Below, piece by piece: positions 47,609-56,062 of a DNA stretch of 64,000 nucleotides. Made by a program: the position numbers and the translations under genes. Source of the DNA: a cyanobacterium endosymbiont of Epithemia clementina EcSB (GTDB lineage Bacteria > Cyanobacteriota > Cyanobacteriia > Cyanobacteriales > Microcystaceae); NCBI RefSeq assembly GCF_029919255.1, contig NZ_CP123991.1:2581833-2645832 (forward strand). The letters run 5' to 3'. The notes beneath the pieces were generated by a model that was not told the DNA's origin, ran no database searches, and saw only the letters and a program-made list of their open reading frames with translations. Numbering within the stretch: the stretch's first letter is position 1; each line of letters begins with the position of its first letter.

Positions 47609-47661
47609 CAATCATCTATAACCTAAAACTTACTTCCTGAAATTTAGGTTATAGATGATTG
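47609..47661 (+). terminator. long hairpin after accA
   Basis: Perfect 19-bp stem (CAATCATCTATAACCTAAA and complement) with a 15-base loop, 44 bases past the accA stop. No clean T-tract (TGGGGTGTTATAATT follows), so it belongs as much to the window's palindrome set as to classical terminators. The remaining 47662-47907 shows no gene. Confidence 0.55.
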
Positions 47662-47907
47662 TGGGGTGTTATAATTACTTAGATGACGATCCGTAAAAAT
47701 ATCTAAAGCAAGGCGAGCTCGGCTCGTTTTCTCCCGGATGCCACTGTCCCTTATCCAGGGTCTCATCTCCTAGGCAACTGAGGATTTTCTAACAAATCAA
47801 TTTCTATTGTTCTCTGAACCTACCCAAGTTGCTTGAAGACTTAGCTTAGTGTAATTCTAACAACTTTCAGCTAGTGGGCAGTGTAGATACTGAAGCAGAA
47901 ACGCATC

Positions 47908-48636
47908 ATGAGTTTTTCCTCAAGTCAACTTCGAGCTATTATTACAGGAGCCAGTAGTGGGATTGGGGAAGCCACCACTCTGACTTTTGCTAAGGCTGGG
48001 ATAGATCTCGCCCTAATCAGCCGTCCTTCAGATAAATTAAGAGCAGTTGCTAGGGCAGCCCAAGAGCTAGGGGTATTAGCTCGAGCCTACGAGATCGATT
48101 TGTGTCAACTAACCGAGATACCAGTAAAAGTACAACAAATTGCCGAGAGTTTTGGAGGGATTGACATTATTGTTAACAATGCGGGAATGGGTTATACCAA
48201 TCCCCTGGCAGATACCTCTCTATCAGACTGGCAAAAGGTGATGGATTTAAACTTGACCAGTGTGTTTCAATGTGTCCGGGGAATTTTACCCCAGATGCGT
48301 AAGCAGGGTCATGGAACGATTATTAATGTATCTTCGATCGCTGCTTCTAATGCATTCCCTAAATGGGGAGCCTATAGCGTTAGTAAAGCTGGCTTAGCCG
48401 CTTTTTCTAGAGTTTTGGCAGCTGAAGAACAGGCTAATGGTATTCGTATCATCACCATCAACCCTGGAGCAGTTAATACCCCCATCTGGGATACAGACAC
48501 TGTTCAAGCCGATTTGAATCGTTCTGCTATGCTCGACCCCTATACCGTCGCTCAAACTATTCTTCAGGCGGCACTCTTGCCAGCAGAAGCTGTCATTGAA
48601 GAAATGACTATTTTACCTAGTGCTGGAATTCTGTAA
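47908..48636 (+). CDS. short-chain dehydrogenase/reductase
   Basis: 242-residue classical SDR. NAD(P)-binding TGASSGIG (13-20), NNAG (90-93), and the catalytic Ser143/Tyr156/Lys160 in VSSIAASNAF and YSVSKAG. The C-terminal half contains NPGAVNTPIWDTD, typical of cyanobacterial SDRs annotated as oxidoreductases or 3-oxoacyl-ACP reductase-like. Substrate undetermined. ATG at 47908. folE follows after 27 bases, so the two are probably cotranscribed; a role in pterin reduction is conceivable from this context but unproven. Confidence 0.92.
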   Translation: MSFSSSQLRAIITGASSGIGEATTLTFAKAGIDLALISRPSDKLRAVARAAQELGVLARAYEIDLCQLTEIPVKVQQIAESFGGIDIIVNNAGMGYTNPLADTSLSDWQKVMDLNLTSVFQCVRGILPQMRKQGHGTIINVSSIAASNAFPKWGAYSVSKAGLAAFSRVLAAEEQANGIRIITINPGAVNTPIWDTDTVQADLNRSAMLDPYTVAQTILQAALLPAEAVIEEMTILPSAGIL

Positions 48637-48663
48637 GCCCAGATAAGTGTTTTTACTTTAATC

Positions 48664-49383
48664 ATGACAATAGCGTCTTCTAAAGGATTCAATTCCCTTA
48701 ATTCTAACGGCTTCAACGATCTCAGCCCTAATCTGGTTGAGTGTGTTTCCAGCCGACCTGACCGTAATACCCACAATGGAGAACAAGTGCATTTCCGTCC
48801 AGCCGAGGAAACCAATAAAGAAGAAATAATGACGGCTGTCCGAACTATGTTAGAAGCGCTAGGGGAAGATCCTGATCGAGAGGGATTAGTGAAAACTCCT
48901 AAACGAGTTGCAGAAGCCATGGCGTTTCTAACTGATGGGTATAATCAATCTCTAGAGACCTTGGTCAATGATGCTATTTTTGACGAGGGGCACAATGAGA
49001 TGGTTTTAGTGCGAGATATCCATTTTTCTAGTCTCTGTGAACATCATATGCTCCCGTTTATGGGAAAAGCCCACGTTGCATATATTCCTAATCAAAAAGT
49101 AGTCGGGCTCAGTAAACTGGCGCGGATTGTGGAGATGTATTCCCGTCGTTTACAGGTACAAGAACGCTTAACGCGTCAAATTGCGGAAGCAATCCAAGAA
49201 ATTTTAGATCCTCAAGGAGTAGCAGTCGTAATGGAAGCGACTCATATGTGTATGGTGATGCGAGGGGTACAAAAATTAGGTTCTTGGACTGTTACCAGTA
49301 CGATGTTAGGAGTCTTCCAAGAAGAACAAAAAACCCGCGAAGAGTTCCTAAATTTGATTCGTCATCAACCTAGCCTTTTTTAG
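48664..49383 (+). CDS. folE: GTP cyclohydrolase I
   Basis: Converts GTP to dihydroneopterin triphosphate, the entry to folate and biopterin synthesis. 239 residues. The first ~50 residues are a variable Ser/Asn-rich extension; the catalytic domain follows. Zinc and active-site residues are in [20 protein letters not shown] and in [14 protein letters not shown]. The signature [20 protein letters not shown] is intact. ATG at 48664. The domain begins nearer residue 55, so an internal start is possible, but the upstream frame is clean. A bidirectional terminator follows. Confidence 0.97.
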   Translation: MTIASSKGFNSLNSNGFNDLSPNLVECVSSRPDRNTHNGEQVHFRPAEETNKEEIMTAVRTMLEALGEDPDREGLVKTPKRVAEAMAFLTDGYNQSLETLVNDAIFDEGHNEMVLVRDIHFSSLCEHHMLPFMGKAHVAYIPNQKVVGLSKLARIVEMYSRRLQVQERLTRQIAEAIQEILDPQGVAVVMEATHMCMVMRGVQKLGSWTVTSTMLGVFQEEQKTREEFLNLIRHQPSLF

Positions 49384-49406
49384 CATAATCTAACAGTATT
49401 AGCCTT

Positions 49407-49447
49407 GACACAAAACCCCCTCAACTTAATTAAGGGGTTTTTGTGTC
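49407..49447. terminator. bidirectional terminator
   Basis: Near-perfect inverted repeat GACACAAAACCCC/GGGGTTTTTGTGTC (49407-49447), with T-runs on the plus strand and T-rich complement on the minus strand. It lies between convergent folE and the small membrane protein gene. Confidence 0.8.
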
Positions 49448-49485
49448 ACTTTCTTAGTCCATCACTAAATCGAAGTTAGATAATC

Positions 49486-49728
49486 TTATTTATTTTTATC
49501 TTTTGATTTCATCATAAACTCATTCTTTTTGTACGCTTTAGCAGAAGCTTTGATCCAAATCGTTGCCGCCAGGGTAAATGGAAAAAACATTACCCCAAAA
49601 CCAATCACTAAAGGATGTTCTCTAGCAAACGGAATACTTCTTAAAACCGCAATAATACCACCGCAGTAAACTAAGCCTAAAATGGGAAGTCCTAATACTA
49701 ATAACGCGAATCGAGTATCTTTGTCCAT
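49486..49728 (-). CDS. small conserved membrane protein
   Basis: 80 residues with ATG at 49728 and two membrane helices (ALLVLGLPILGLVYCGGIIA and LVIGFGVMFFPFTLAATIWI), then a strongly basic tail (KKNEFMMKSKDKNK) that should face the cytoplasm. It looks like a conserved cyanobacterial hypothetical protein. No functional clue. rdgB lies upstream on the same strand about 95 bases away, so a shared transcript is possible. Confidence 0.75.
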   Translation of the reverse strand: MDKDTRFALLVLGLPILGLVYCGGIIAVLRSIPFAREHPLVIGFGVMFFPFTLAATIWIKASAKAYKKNEFMMKSKDKNK

Positions 49729-49822
49729 GCTAACAGCTATCTAACAAAAAACTAGACGATAATTAAAATAAGCATCATGATGATTTTCAACAATGTTTTT
49801 TCAACAGCCATCTTAGTATAGT

Positions 49823-50392
49823 TCATATTTTAGACAAGTGGGGGAGTAAAGCTTCAAATGCTTGACCTCGATGACTCACTTGACGTTTAATCTCTGGCGG
49901 CATTTGAGCAAAGGTTTGTTTGTGTTGAGGAACATAAAAAATAGGATCGTAACCAAACCCTTCTGTTCCTCTCGGACTAGTCAGAATTTCTCCACGACAA
50001 ATACCTTCACTTCGTAAGGCAATTGAACCATCCTGACGAGCGATCGCAATGGCACACACAAATTGCCCTTGACGCTGATCTGTCTTCCCCAATTCTCTCA
50101 ACAACCGTTCAATGCGCTCTCTATCTGTTGTACCATATCGAGCTGAATATATTCCTGGGGCACCGTTTAGAGCATCAACCGCTAACCCTGAATCATCAGC
50201 AATCGCCCACTCTCCCAAGGTTTTAGCCACTTGAGAAGCTTTCAAGCAAGCATTTTCGAAAAATGTCGTTCCTGTTTCTTCAATTTCTAAGGTATCTGGC
50301 TTTAATTGTAATTGCCAGTCTAACCCAGTTAAATAGTTTTGTATCTCTTTAAGTTTTCCAGGATTACTTGTGGCAACAATTAGTTTTTTCAT
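49823..50392 (-). CDS. rdgB: XTP/dITP diphosphatase (RdgB/HAM1)
   Basis: House-cleaning enzyme that hydrolyses ITP, dITP and XTP to monophosphates and keeps them out of nucleic acids. 189 residues. Signatures: IVATSNPGKLKEIQNYL, ENACLKASQVAKTLGEWAIA and DDSGLAVDALNGAPGIYSAR, plus GFGYDPIFYVPQHKQTFAQM and a C-terminal SHRGQAFEALLPHL. ATG at 50392. A HIP1 octamer lies inside at 50040-50047. Confidence 0.96.
   Translation of the reverse strand: MKKLIVATSNPGKLKEIQNYLTGLDWQLQLKPDTLEIEETGTTFFENACLKASQVAKTLGEWAIADDSGLAVDALNGAPGIYSARYGTTDRERIERLLRELGKTDQRQGQFVCAIAIARQDGSIALRSEGICRGEILTSPRGTEGFGYDPIFYVPQHKQTFAQMPPEIKRQVSHRGQAFEALLPHLSKI
50040..50047. repeat. HIP1 octamer GCGATCGC
   Basis: Second and last perfect HIP1 copy found in the window, inside rdgB. 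Confidence 0.8.
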
Positions 50393-50987
50393 TGAAAATT
50401 AACGGATGATTAATAACTATTAACTCATAACTGTTTACTGATCTCCAGGGAACTATTATCAATAGATTTTCTTCTTTCAATGCAGAGGTTCATTGCCCTT
50501 GCAAGAACTTTTCTTGTCACCAAGAATTGCTCTGTACTTCTGGTGGTTCGTTGAAGTCACGAAGCTCTATTTTCCTTGAGGTTATTATCTTTAACACCAC
50601 CAGAGGCTTTTTTAAGAGTCCTTGAGAAAAAAGAAAAAAGTAGATCTACAGCAATTATGGGACGCGATAGCAAGGCATTGTACCTAAAGCCCATTTATTT
50701 TCACGGATCACAGCACAATCTCACCTTAGTTTAAGTTATTAATGAGAAAATTTAGCCTAAATTATATTAAAAACTGTTCACACAGTATATCTTAAGAGAT
50801 CTGTAGCGTGTATTGGTTTAGAGCAAGCAGTACACCAAAGGAACTGTTTTCCTGCGTTACGACACAAAAAAAGAAAGAAGTCATCCAAAACACTATAGTT
50901 TATGTCTGATACATCTGCTTAATGTTTTGTTGACAAACGATCTCTAGGATTAACAGCTTTAATATAAGCATTCCGATCTTCAGTTTC
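50393..50987. other. intergenic, possible decayed gene
   Basis: Spacer between malQ and rdgB on the minus strand. Around 50465-50610 the minus strand has partly open frames with a balanced composition (for example DFNEPPEVQSNSW, stop, QEKFLQGQ), hinting at an eroded gene, but two frames compete and I cannot choose. No terminator is evident for malQ. Confidence 0.35.
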
Positions 50988-52496
50988 TCAATAAATTATA
51001 CGTCCATACAATTCCGTTAAAAATCGTAAATGATTAGTTAATTCTCGAGTTAATGTTTCAGGACAATATCGCCATCTCCAATTACCATCAGCTAAACCAG
51101 GGGTATTCATTCTTGCTATTTCCGTTAAACCGAGTAAATCTTGTAAGGGAAAAATAGCTTGATTAGCGACAGATCCCATAGCCAAGCGAATTAGACTCCA
51201 GTGAATCCCTTGGGGACAAATACCACCCAAATAGTCTGTAATTCTTGTATTTTCTTCTAGACTACGTTCTGCAAACCATCCCACTGTAGTGTTGTTGTCG
51301 TGGGTTCCTGTATAAACGACACAGTTATGGTTGGTGTAATTGTAAGGGAGGAAAGGATTAGTACGATCACTGTCAAAAGCAAAATGGAGAAGTTTCATCC
51401 CTGGGAGATTGAATTTATCTCGTAACGCTTCAACTTCTGGGGTAATTACCCCTAAATCTTCCGCAACAATGGGCAATTCACCTAATTCGCTTTTAAGATA
51501 CTGAAAAAATTTTTCTCCTGGGGCTTTTAACCATTCCCCATTCTCAGCCGTGGTTTCTCCTTGGGGAACTGCCCAATAAGCTTCGAAACCTCGGAAATGA
51601 TCAATCCTAACAACATCAAGATATTCTAATGTTCTTTTAAATCTTCGAATCCACCATTTAAAGTTGACTTCTTCAAGTTTTTCCCAGTTGTACACTGGAT
51701 TTCCCCACAATTGCCCCGTAGCACTAAAATAATCTGGTGGAACGCCAGCCATTAACGATGCGGCTTGAGTTTTTTCATCCAAACAGAAAAGTTCAGCATT
51801 AGCCCAAACATCAACGCTGTCGTAAGCGACATAAATGGGAATATCTCCAAAAATCTTAACATTGCGAGCATTAGCGTATTTTTTTACCCTTTGCCACTGA
51901 CGGAAAAATTCAAACTGAAGGAACTTATGGTAAAAAATTGATTCGGCCAATCTTTCTGTCCAATGCTGTATTGCTTCAGGTTGACGGGTAGCAATATCTT
52001 TATCCCACTGTCTCCAAGTCTTTGCTGGATGGACTTCATGGAGAGACATAAAAAGGGCGTAATTTTCTAACCAATAGGAATGGTGAGCACAAAAAGTCTC
52101 AAAACTTTGGTGTAGTTCATCAGAAGCGTTAGTTTTAAAAGCATTACTAGCCTTTTTTAGAAGAGGAAATTTACTTTGAATTACTAGGTTGTAGTCGACA
52201 TAATCAGTCGGAAATTCTGGAAAAGAAGCCAAATCTTCTTGGTTAACTAACCCATCCCCGTACAAAACATCTGGGCTAATTAATAAGGGATTCCCTGCTA
52301 ACGCAGAGTAAGATAAGTAAGGAGAGTTACCGTATCCAGTTGGGCCTAAAGGAAGAACTTGCCAGAGAGTTTGACCGGTTTTTTCCAAAAAATCAATGAA
52401 GCGATAGGCTCCTTCTCCCAAGTCACCAATACCAAAGCGGCTAGGTAAAGATGTTGGATGTAATAAAATGCCACTAGCTCTTTGAAAAAATGTCAT
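50988..52496 (-). CDS. malQ: 4-alpha-glucanotransferase (amylomaltase)
   Basis: Transfers alpha-1,4-glucan segments between chains; in cyanobacteria it recycles short maltodextrins during glycogen breakdown. GH77 enzyme, 502 residues, normal. Motifs: SGILLHPTSLPSRFGIGDLG at the N-terminus, the nucleophile region VRIDHFRGFEAYWAVP, acid/base region ELPIVAEDLGVITPEVEALR and VVYTGTHDNNTTVGWF. ATG at 52496. Retention implies that glycogen metabolism, or use of host glucan, continues. Confidence 0.97.
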   Translation of the reverse strand: MTFFQRASGILLHPTSLPSRFGIGDLGEGAYRFIDFLEKTGQTLWQVLPLGPTGYGNSPYLSYSALAGNPLLISPDVLYGDGLVNQEDLASFPEFPTDYVDYNLVIQSKFPLLKKASNAFKTNASDELHQSFETFCAHHSYWLENYALFMSLHEVHPAKTWRQWDKDIATRQPEAIQHWTERLAESIFYHKFLQFEFFRQWQRVKKYANARNVKIFGDIPIYVAYDSVDVWANAELFCLDEKTQAASLMAGVPPDYFSATGQLWGNPVYNWEKLEEVNFKWWIRRFKRTLEYLDVVRIDHFRGFEAYWAVPQGETTAENGEWLKAPGEKFFQYLKSELGELPIVAEDLGVITPEVEALRDKFNLPGMKLLHFAFDSDRTNPFLPYNYTNHNCVVYTGTHDNNTTVGWFAERSLEENTRITDYLGGICPQGIHWSLIRLAMGSVANQAIFPLQDLLGLTEIARMNTPGLADGNWRWRYCPETLTRELTNHLRFLTELYGRIIY

Positions 52497-53382
52497 GAAT
52501 TGCTCACTTTTATATCCTGCTTACACAACAGGACCCCATCGTCCCATAAAATCTAGTTTTTCTTAGAGTTTGTACTATTTCTCTTAAAGTTTACTATCTT
52601 TAAGAAGTAAAAGAAGAGATTATTATCTTTGTGGATAAAGATAGTTTTACTAAATCTGTAATATAAAAATGCCTTATTGATAAATTATTTTAGCTTCTGA
52701 TAATTTGATGTTTATTATCTTCTTTGGACAAGCCAAAAGGTTACATTTTTTTTGCATATTTTTACTATTTTAAGTTTGATGCCAATGAAAATAATAAAGA
52801 TTATTTTCATTGGCAAAGAAAGGGATAATTAAAAAATTATAAGATACTTGCGCAAATAAAGTATCTAAATTAAGTCTAAAAAAGTGAATTTAAATATAAA
52901 AATATTTGATTATCATATACTTAGTAGTCGAACACCAAAAAAGATTTCTGTAGTGAACTATACTTGTTTGTCAATTCTGAAATAAATGCTTCTTACCTAA
53001 GATTACCTAAAAAACTACTTTTCATCCAAAGTACAAAAAATTTAAGATTTAGTTAATAGCTAAACATCTTAGTGTCTAAGACAAAAAGATAGAGGTAACT
53101 AAATTACTTTTCGGGCAAAATTAATATCTTCTGTAGTCTTTGTGATCAGCATATTTTGCTAGTTTATAGTTTACCGTATCGGATACTTGATGATTCCTAA
53201 AAAGGATAGTTTATAAAAAGATACTTTTTTATCAGTCTTTAACAAACTTCTAAATATAATCCCAAAAAGTATATTTTACAACTTCTTAATGTCGTCTACC
53301 TTACAGTAATTTTGAATATATCTGATACTTATAAAGTGATTTTCCAAGCAAGAACGGATAAGTTTACGTTAGGAATTCTCCT
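52497..53382. other. intergenic, one hairpin
   Basis: AT-rich spacer between csaB and malQ. No coding remnant recognised. Holds the inverted repeat at 52780-52815. Confidence 0.4.
52780..52815. repeat. perfect inverted repeat, 16-bp arms
   Basis: Arms 52780-52795 and 52800-52815 (TGCCAATGAAAATAAT and complement) with a 4-base loop. 570 bases downstream of csaB and 280 upstream of malQ, so not adjacent to either. Confidence 0.85.
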
Positions 53383-54426
53383 TCATAAGTCACAAACCAG
53401 TTTGAAGATTTCTTGGTGTATCAAAGCCCGATCCACTAAAGATTGAAGGTGATTTCGGTTTAATGTTTTCCCATTAGCATAGCATTCTAACCACACGCTG
53501 CTAATGATACTGGGATCATCAGGAAGTTCAGTTAGTTTCCATCCAGGTAAATCAATTTCTTCCATCAAACGGCTAACTTTAGGGTCATAACTCAGGGCAA
53601 AACACCGAGATTCTTCAGCCACTGCCATAATTAAACTATGAAGACGCATTCCAATAGTCATTTCAACTTCCCGAAATAATCCCTTCAATTCTCTAGGATC
53701 TTCTAAGTAAATAATCTGATAAGAACCAGGTAATTGTGAAGCAAGTGAATGGGCAATTGATAAGTCTTGGGAGGCTTGGAAAGGAACTAATAATAAACAA
53801 ACATTAGTAGCTTTTTGAAAATTAATTAACGCTTTAGTCAAAATTTTTAGTCTTTGGGGAGTTAATTGGGGATGTTTCCGCAAATTAACCGCCACTCTAG
53901 GCGCAGGGATATCTACCAATCCTGGGATTGATTTTCCTTTCAAAGCCCAAACTGGGTCGGGAGCAATTAAAGGATTTATATGCCATTGAGATACTAATTT
54001 AGCAGAAGCCCCATCCCTGACACTGACAGCTGTACAGCCTAAAAGAACTTGGTGGGTTAACCAACGGGTAAAAGGACGTCGTAAGGGGCCAATTCCTTGG
54101 GCCCAAGCGATAGTTTTTAAGCCTTTTTGTTGAGCTAAAGCCATCAATACAGCATAATAAATAGGACTTGTCCAACTTGTGACATCTTGCATTAAACTTC
54201 CTCCGCCCCAGATAAACAGATCAGAAGTTTTTAAAACTTTTAGGATGGCAAAAGCTGAACGATTAGAACAACTTTTAACCCCATAACGTTTATGGGTTTG
54301 CCGTGGGTTTGCCGAGAGAACAATAGGCTGTATTTGAGACGGAAGCATCTGTAACAAAGAGACTAATAAGGCTTCATCTCCACCGTTCCCTTGACCATAA
54401 TAACCACAAATAACCGCCTTTTTCAT
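53383..54426 (-). CDS. csaB: polysaccharide pyruvyltransferase CsaB
   Basis: Adds a pyruvyl ketal to cell-wall polysaccharide, which serves in other bacteria as an anchor for S-layer-homology (SLH) proteins. 347 residues. Family segments: ICGYYGQGNGGDEALLVSLL, DLFIWGGGSLMQDVTSWTSP, GLKTIAWAQGIGPLRRPFTR and TIGMRLHSLIMAVAEESRCF. ATG at 54426. In cyanobacteria, outer-membrane porins carry SLH domains, so CsaB probably keeps the outer membrane attached to the wall. A good candidate for retention in an endosymbiont with an intact envelope. Confidence 0.93.
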   Translation of the reverse strand: MKKAVICGYYGQGNGGDEALLVSLLQMLPSQIQPIVLSANPRQTHKRYGVKSCSNRSAFAILKVLKTSDLFIWGGGSLMQDVTSWTSPIYYAVLMALAQQKGLKTIAWAQGIGPLRRPFTRWLTHQVLLGCTAVSVRDGASAKLVSQWHINPLIAPDPVWALKGKSIPGLVDIPAPRVAVNLRKHPQLTPQRLKILTKALINFQKATNVCLLLVPFQASQDLSIAHSLASQLPGSYQIIYLEDPRELKGLFREVEMTIGMRLHSLIMAVAEESRCFALSYDPKVSRLMEEIDLPGWKLTELPDDPSIISSVWLECYANGKTLNRNHLQSLVDRALIHQEIFKLVCDL

Positions 54427-54511
54427 ACTTTAATGTCGGTGTTTATACCAATTCTATAGGTCTATACTAGACTACGATAGATTAGACAGCTTCTGAGGAA
54501 ACACTCAAAGA

Positions 54512-55012
54512 ATGACTCATACGATTGTCTTACAACTGGATCATCTAATACGATTGGATTTATCTCCTGTCACCAGCATTGTTGAACCGATTTTGATACA
54601 AATAGCACAGCCAAAGGCTTCCCCGGACGAAATAGTCTCTTATGAACAAACTCTAAGTTTTGAAATTAATTATCCTCGTAGTCCTACTGATCCTAGAGAA
54701 TTATCAGAAATTCCTGAGGTTCGCTTGTGGTTTGTTCGTTTGGACTCAATTTATCCCTGGATACCTTTTATTTTAAATTGGAAAGGGGGAGAATTAGCCC
54801 GTTATTTTGCTATGTTAGTTCCTCATCAATTTAGCCGAACCGAGGGAATTCAATATAATCCAGAAGCTCTAGAAATTTTTATTATGCACAAATTATTTAC
54901 CTTGTCTGATTGGTTAAAATACAGAAAAATTCCTAGCACCGCTCGTCTCCAATCGATGGCAAAAATGTTTGGCTATGATCTCGGTGAGGATTTTTTTCAA
55001 TTAATTTCCTAA
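54512..55012 (+). CDS. Crr6-type NDH-1 assembly factor (DUF1817)
   Basis: 166 residues matching the CRR6/DUF1817 family, which in Synechocystis and chloroplasts is needed to mature NdhI for the NAD(P)H dehydrogenase-like complex. Typical stretches: IVLQLDHLIRLDLSPVTSIV, SYEQTLSFEINYPRSPTDPR, and the aromatic LWFVRLDSIYPWIPFILNWK. No membrane segment; cytoplasmic. ATG at 54512, divergent from csaB with 85 bases between, so both promoters are in that gap. Presence implies a working NDH-1 complex, for respiration or cyclic electron flow. Confidence 0.85.
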   Translation: MTHTIVLQLDHLIRLDLSPVTSIVEPILIQIAQPKASPDEIVSYEQTLSFEINYPRSPTDPRELSEIPEVRLWFVRLDSIYPWIPFILNWKGGELARYFAMLVPHQFSRTEGIQYNPEALEIFIMHKLFTLSDWLKYRKIPSTARLQSMAKMFGYDLGEDFFQLIS

Positions 55013-55052
55013 ATTTTTTTTAAATAACCTCTTTTGTTGATGGCGAAAGATT

Positions 55053-55988
55053 CTAAAGATTAGCCATCGCTATCACGATTTCTTGAGAGATAAAAGGAAT
55101 CATCCCTTTATTTTGACTATCTTGTCCTTCCGTAAAAACGACTAATAAATAAGGTTGATATCCAGGAATTTGAATATAAGCTGCATCGTGACGAACCTGA
55201 CTAGTCCAACCTGCTTTTGACCATAATTGGGCATTTGGAGGCAACCCTTCTCCTAAAAATCCAATAACTTGATTTTCTTCCCCTGTCATATTGAAATTTT
55301 TTGGAGTCAGGTTTCGTTTGAGCAGTTCCATCATTTGTTGTGATCGCTTTGAAGAGACAGCCACCCCACCAACGATACTATATAATAACTGGGCAACGGC
55401 ATTAGTCGTCAACATATTGCGATTTTCCATTATTTTTCCTACAAATACTCGTTCCCGACCATAAGGACCATCACACCAGGTTTTCTGATTAACATTAATG
55501 GCAGCTAATCCTTCCCATCCCAATGACTTGAAATAACGGTTGATAATGTTACGCTGGTGTTGCCAAGTGTCAAATGGACTCGCCGGCAACTCTGGTCCAC
55601 TGGTAGTTCCTGTCAATACGTCAACGACTAAACTAGTTGCATCATTGCTAGAGTCTACTACCATATCCTGAATGGCGCGGTTTAACTCCACTGACTCGAG
55701 AATCATTTTACTTTCTAGCCATTCATGAATCGCCACTAAATAAAATAATTTGACGATACTTGCCGGATAAATGCGTTCAATACCCCGATAACTAAATCCT
55801 CTGACGGAATGTTTCCAGAATTCTTCGGCAGAGATTGCGCCCCCTGTATTAGCAATCACTGGAGGATCATAAACAACCCAAGTCAATGCCAATTGATCAG
55901 GAGCTAATTGGGGAAACTCTGACCAGGTAGCCTCTAAAATTTGGTTGCCAATCTGTTGTAAGGCGTCGTCTGAGTTAAAGAAAGCCAT
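55053..55988 (-). CDS. class A beta-lactamase-like serine hydrolase
   Basis: 311 residues of the penicillin-binding/beta-lactamase fold. The nucleophile motif S-x-x-K is IYPASIVKLFYLV; the second motif is SSNDATSLVVD; the K-x-G element is WSKAGWTSQVRHDAAY. No signal peptide is visible, so it may be cytoplasmic. I choose ATG 55988, which has GAAGAG 8 bases upstream, over the GTG at 55997. Cyanobacterial members are usually of unknown substrate; antibiotic resistance should not be assumed. Confidence 0.85.
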   Translation of the reverse strand: MAFFNSDDALQQIGNQILEATWSEFPQLAPDQLALTWVVYDPPVIANTGGAISAEEFWKHSVRGFSYRGIERIYPASIVKLFYLVAIHEWLESKMILESVELNRAIQDMVVDSSNDATSLVVDVLTGTTSGPELPASPFDTWQHQRNIINRYFKSLGWEGLAAINVNQKTWCDGPYGRERVFVGKIMENRNMLTTNAVAQLLYSIVGGVAVSSKRSQQMMELLKRNLTPKNFNMTGEENQVIGFLGEGLPPNAQLWSKAGWTSQVRHDAAYIQIPGYQPYLLVVFTEGQDSQNKGMIPFISQEIVIAMANL

Positions 55989-56062
55989 TGTAATCACTCT
56001 TCAGATCTAAAAGGTTATTTTAGGCTATTTCAAAATGAGTAATATCCACTTTAGACTGTCCT

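Noticed and set aside
55053-55988. Reading the serine hydrolase as an antibiotic-resistance beta-lactamase
   Set aside because: The SxxK/SSN motifs fit the broad fold only; no signal peptide is visible and related cyanobacterial proteins have no established resistance role.
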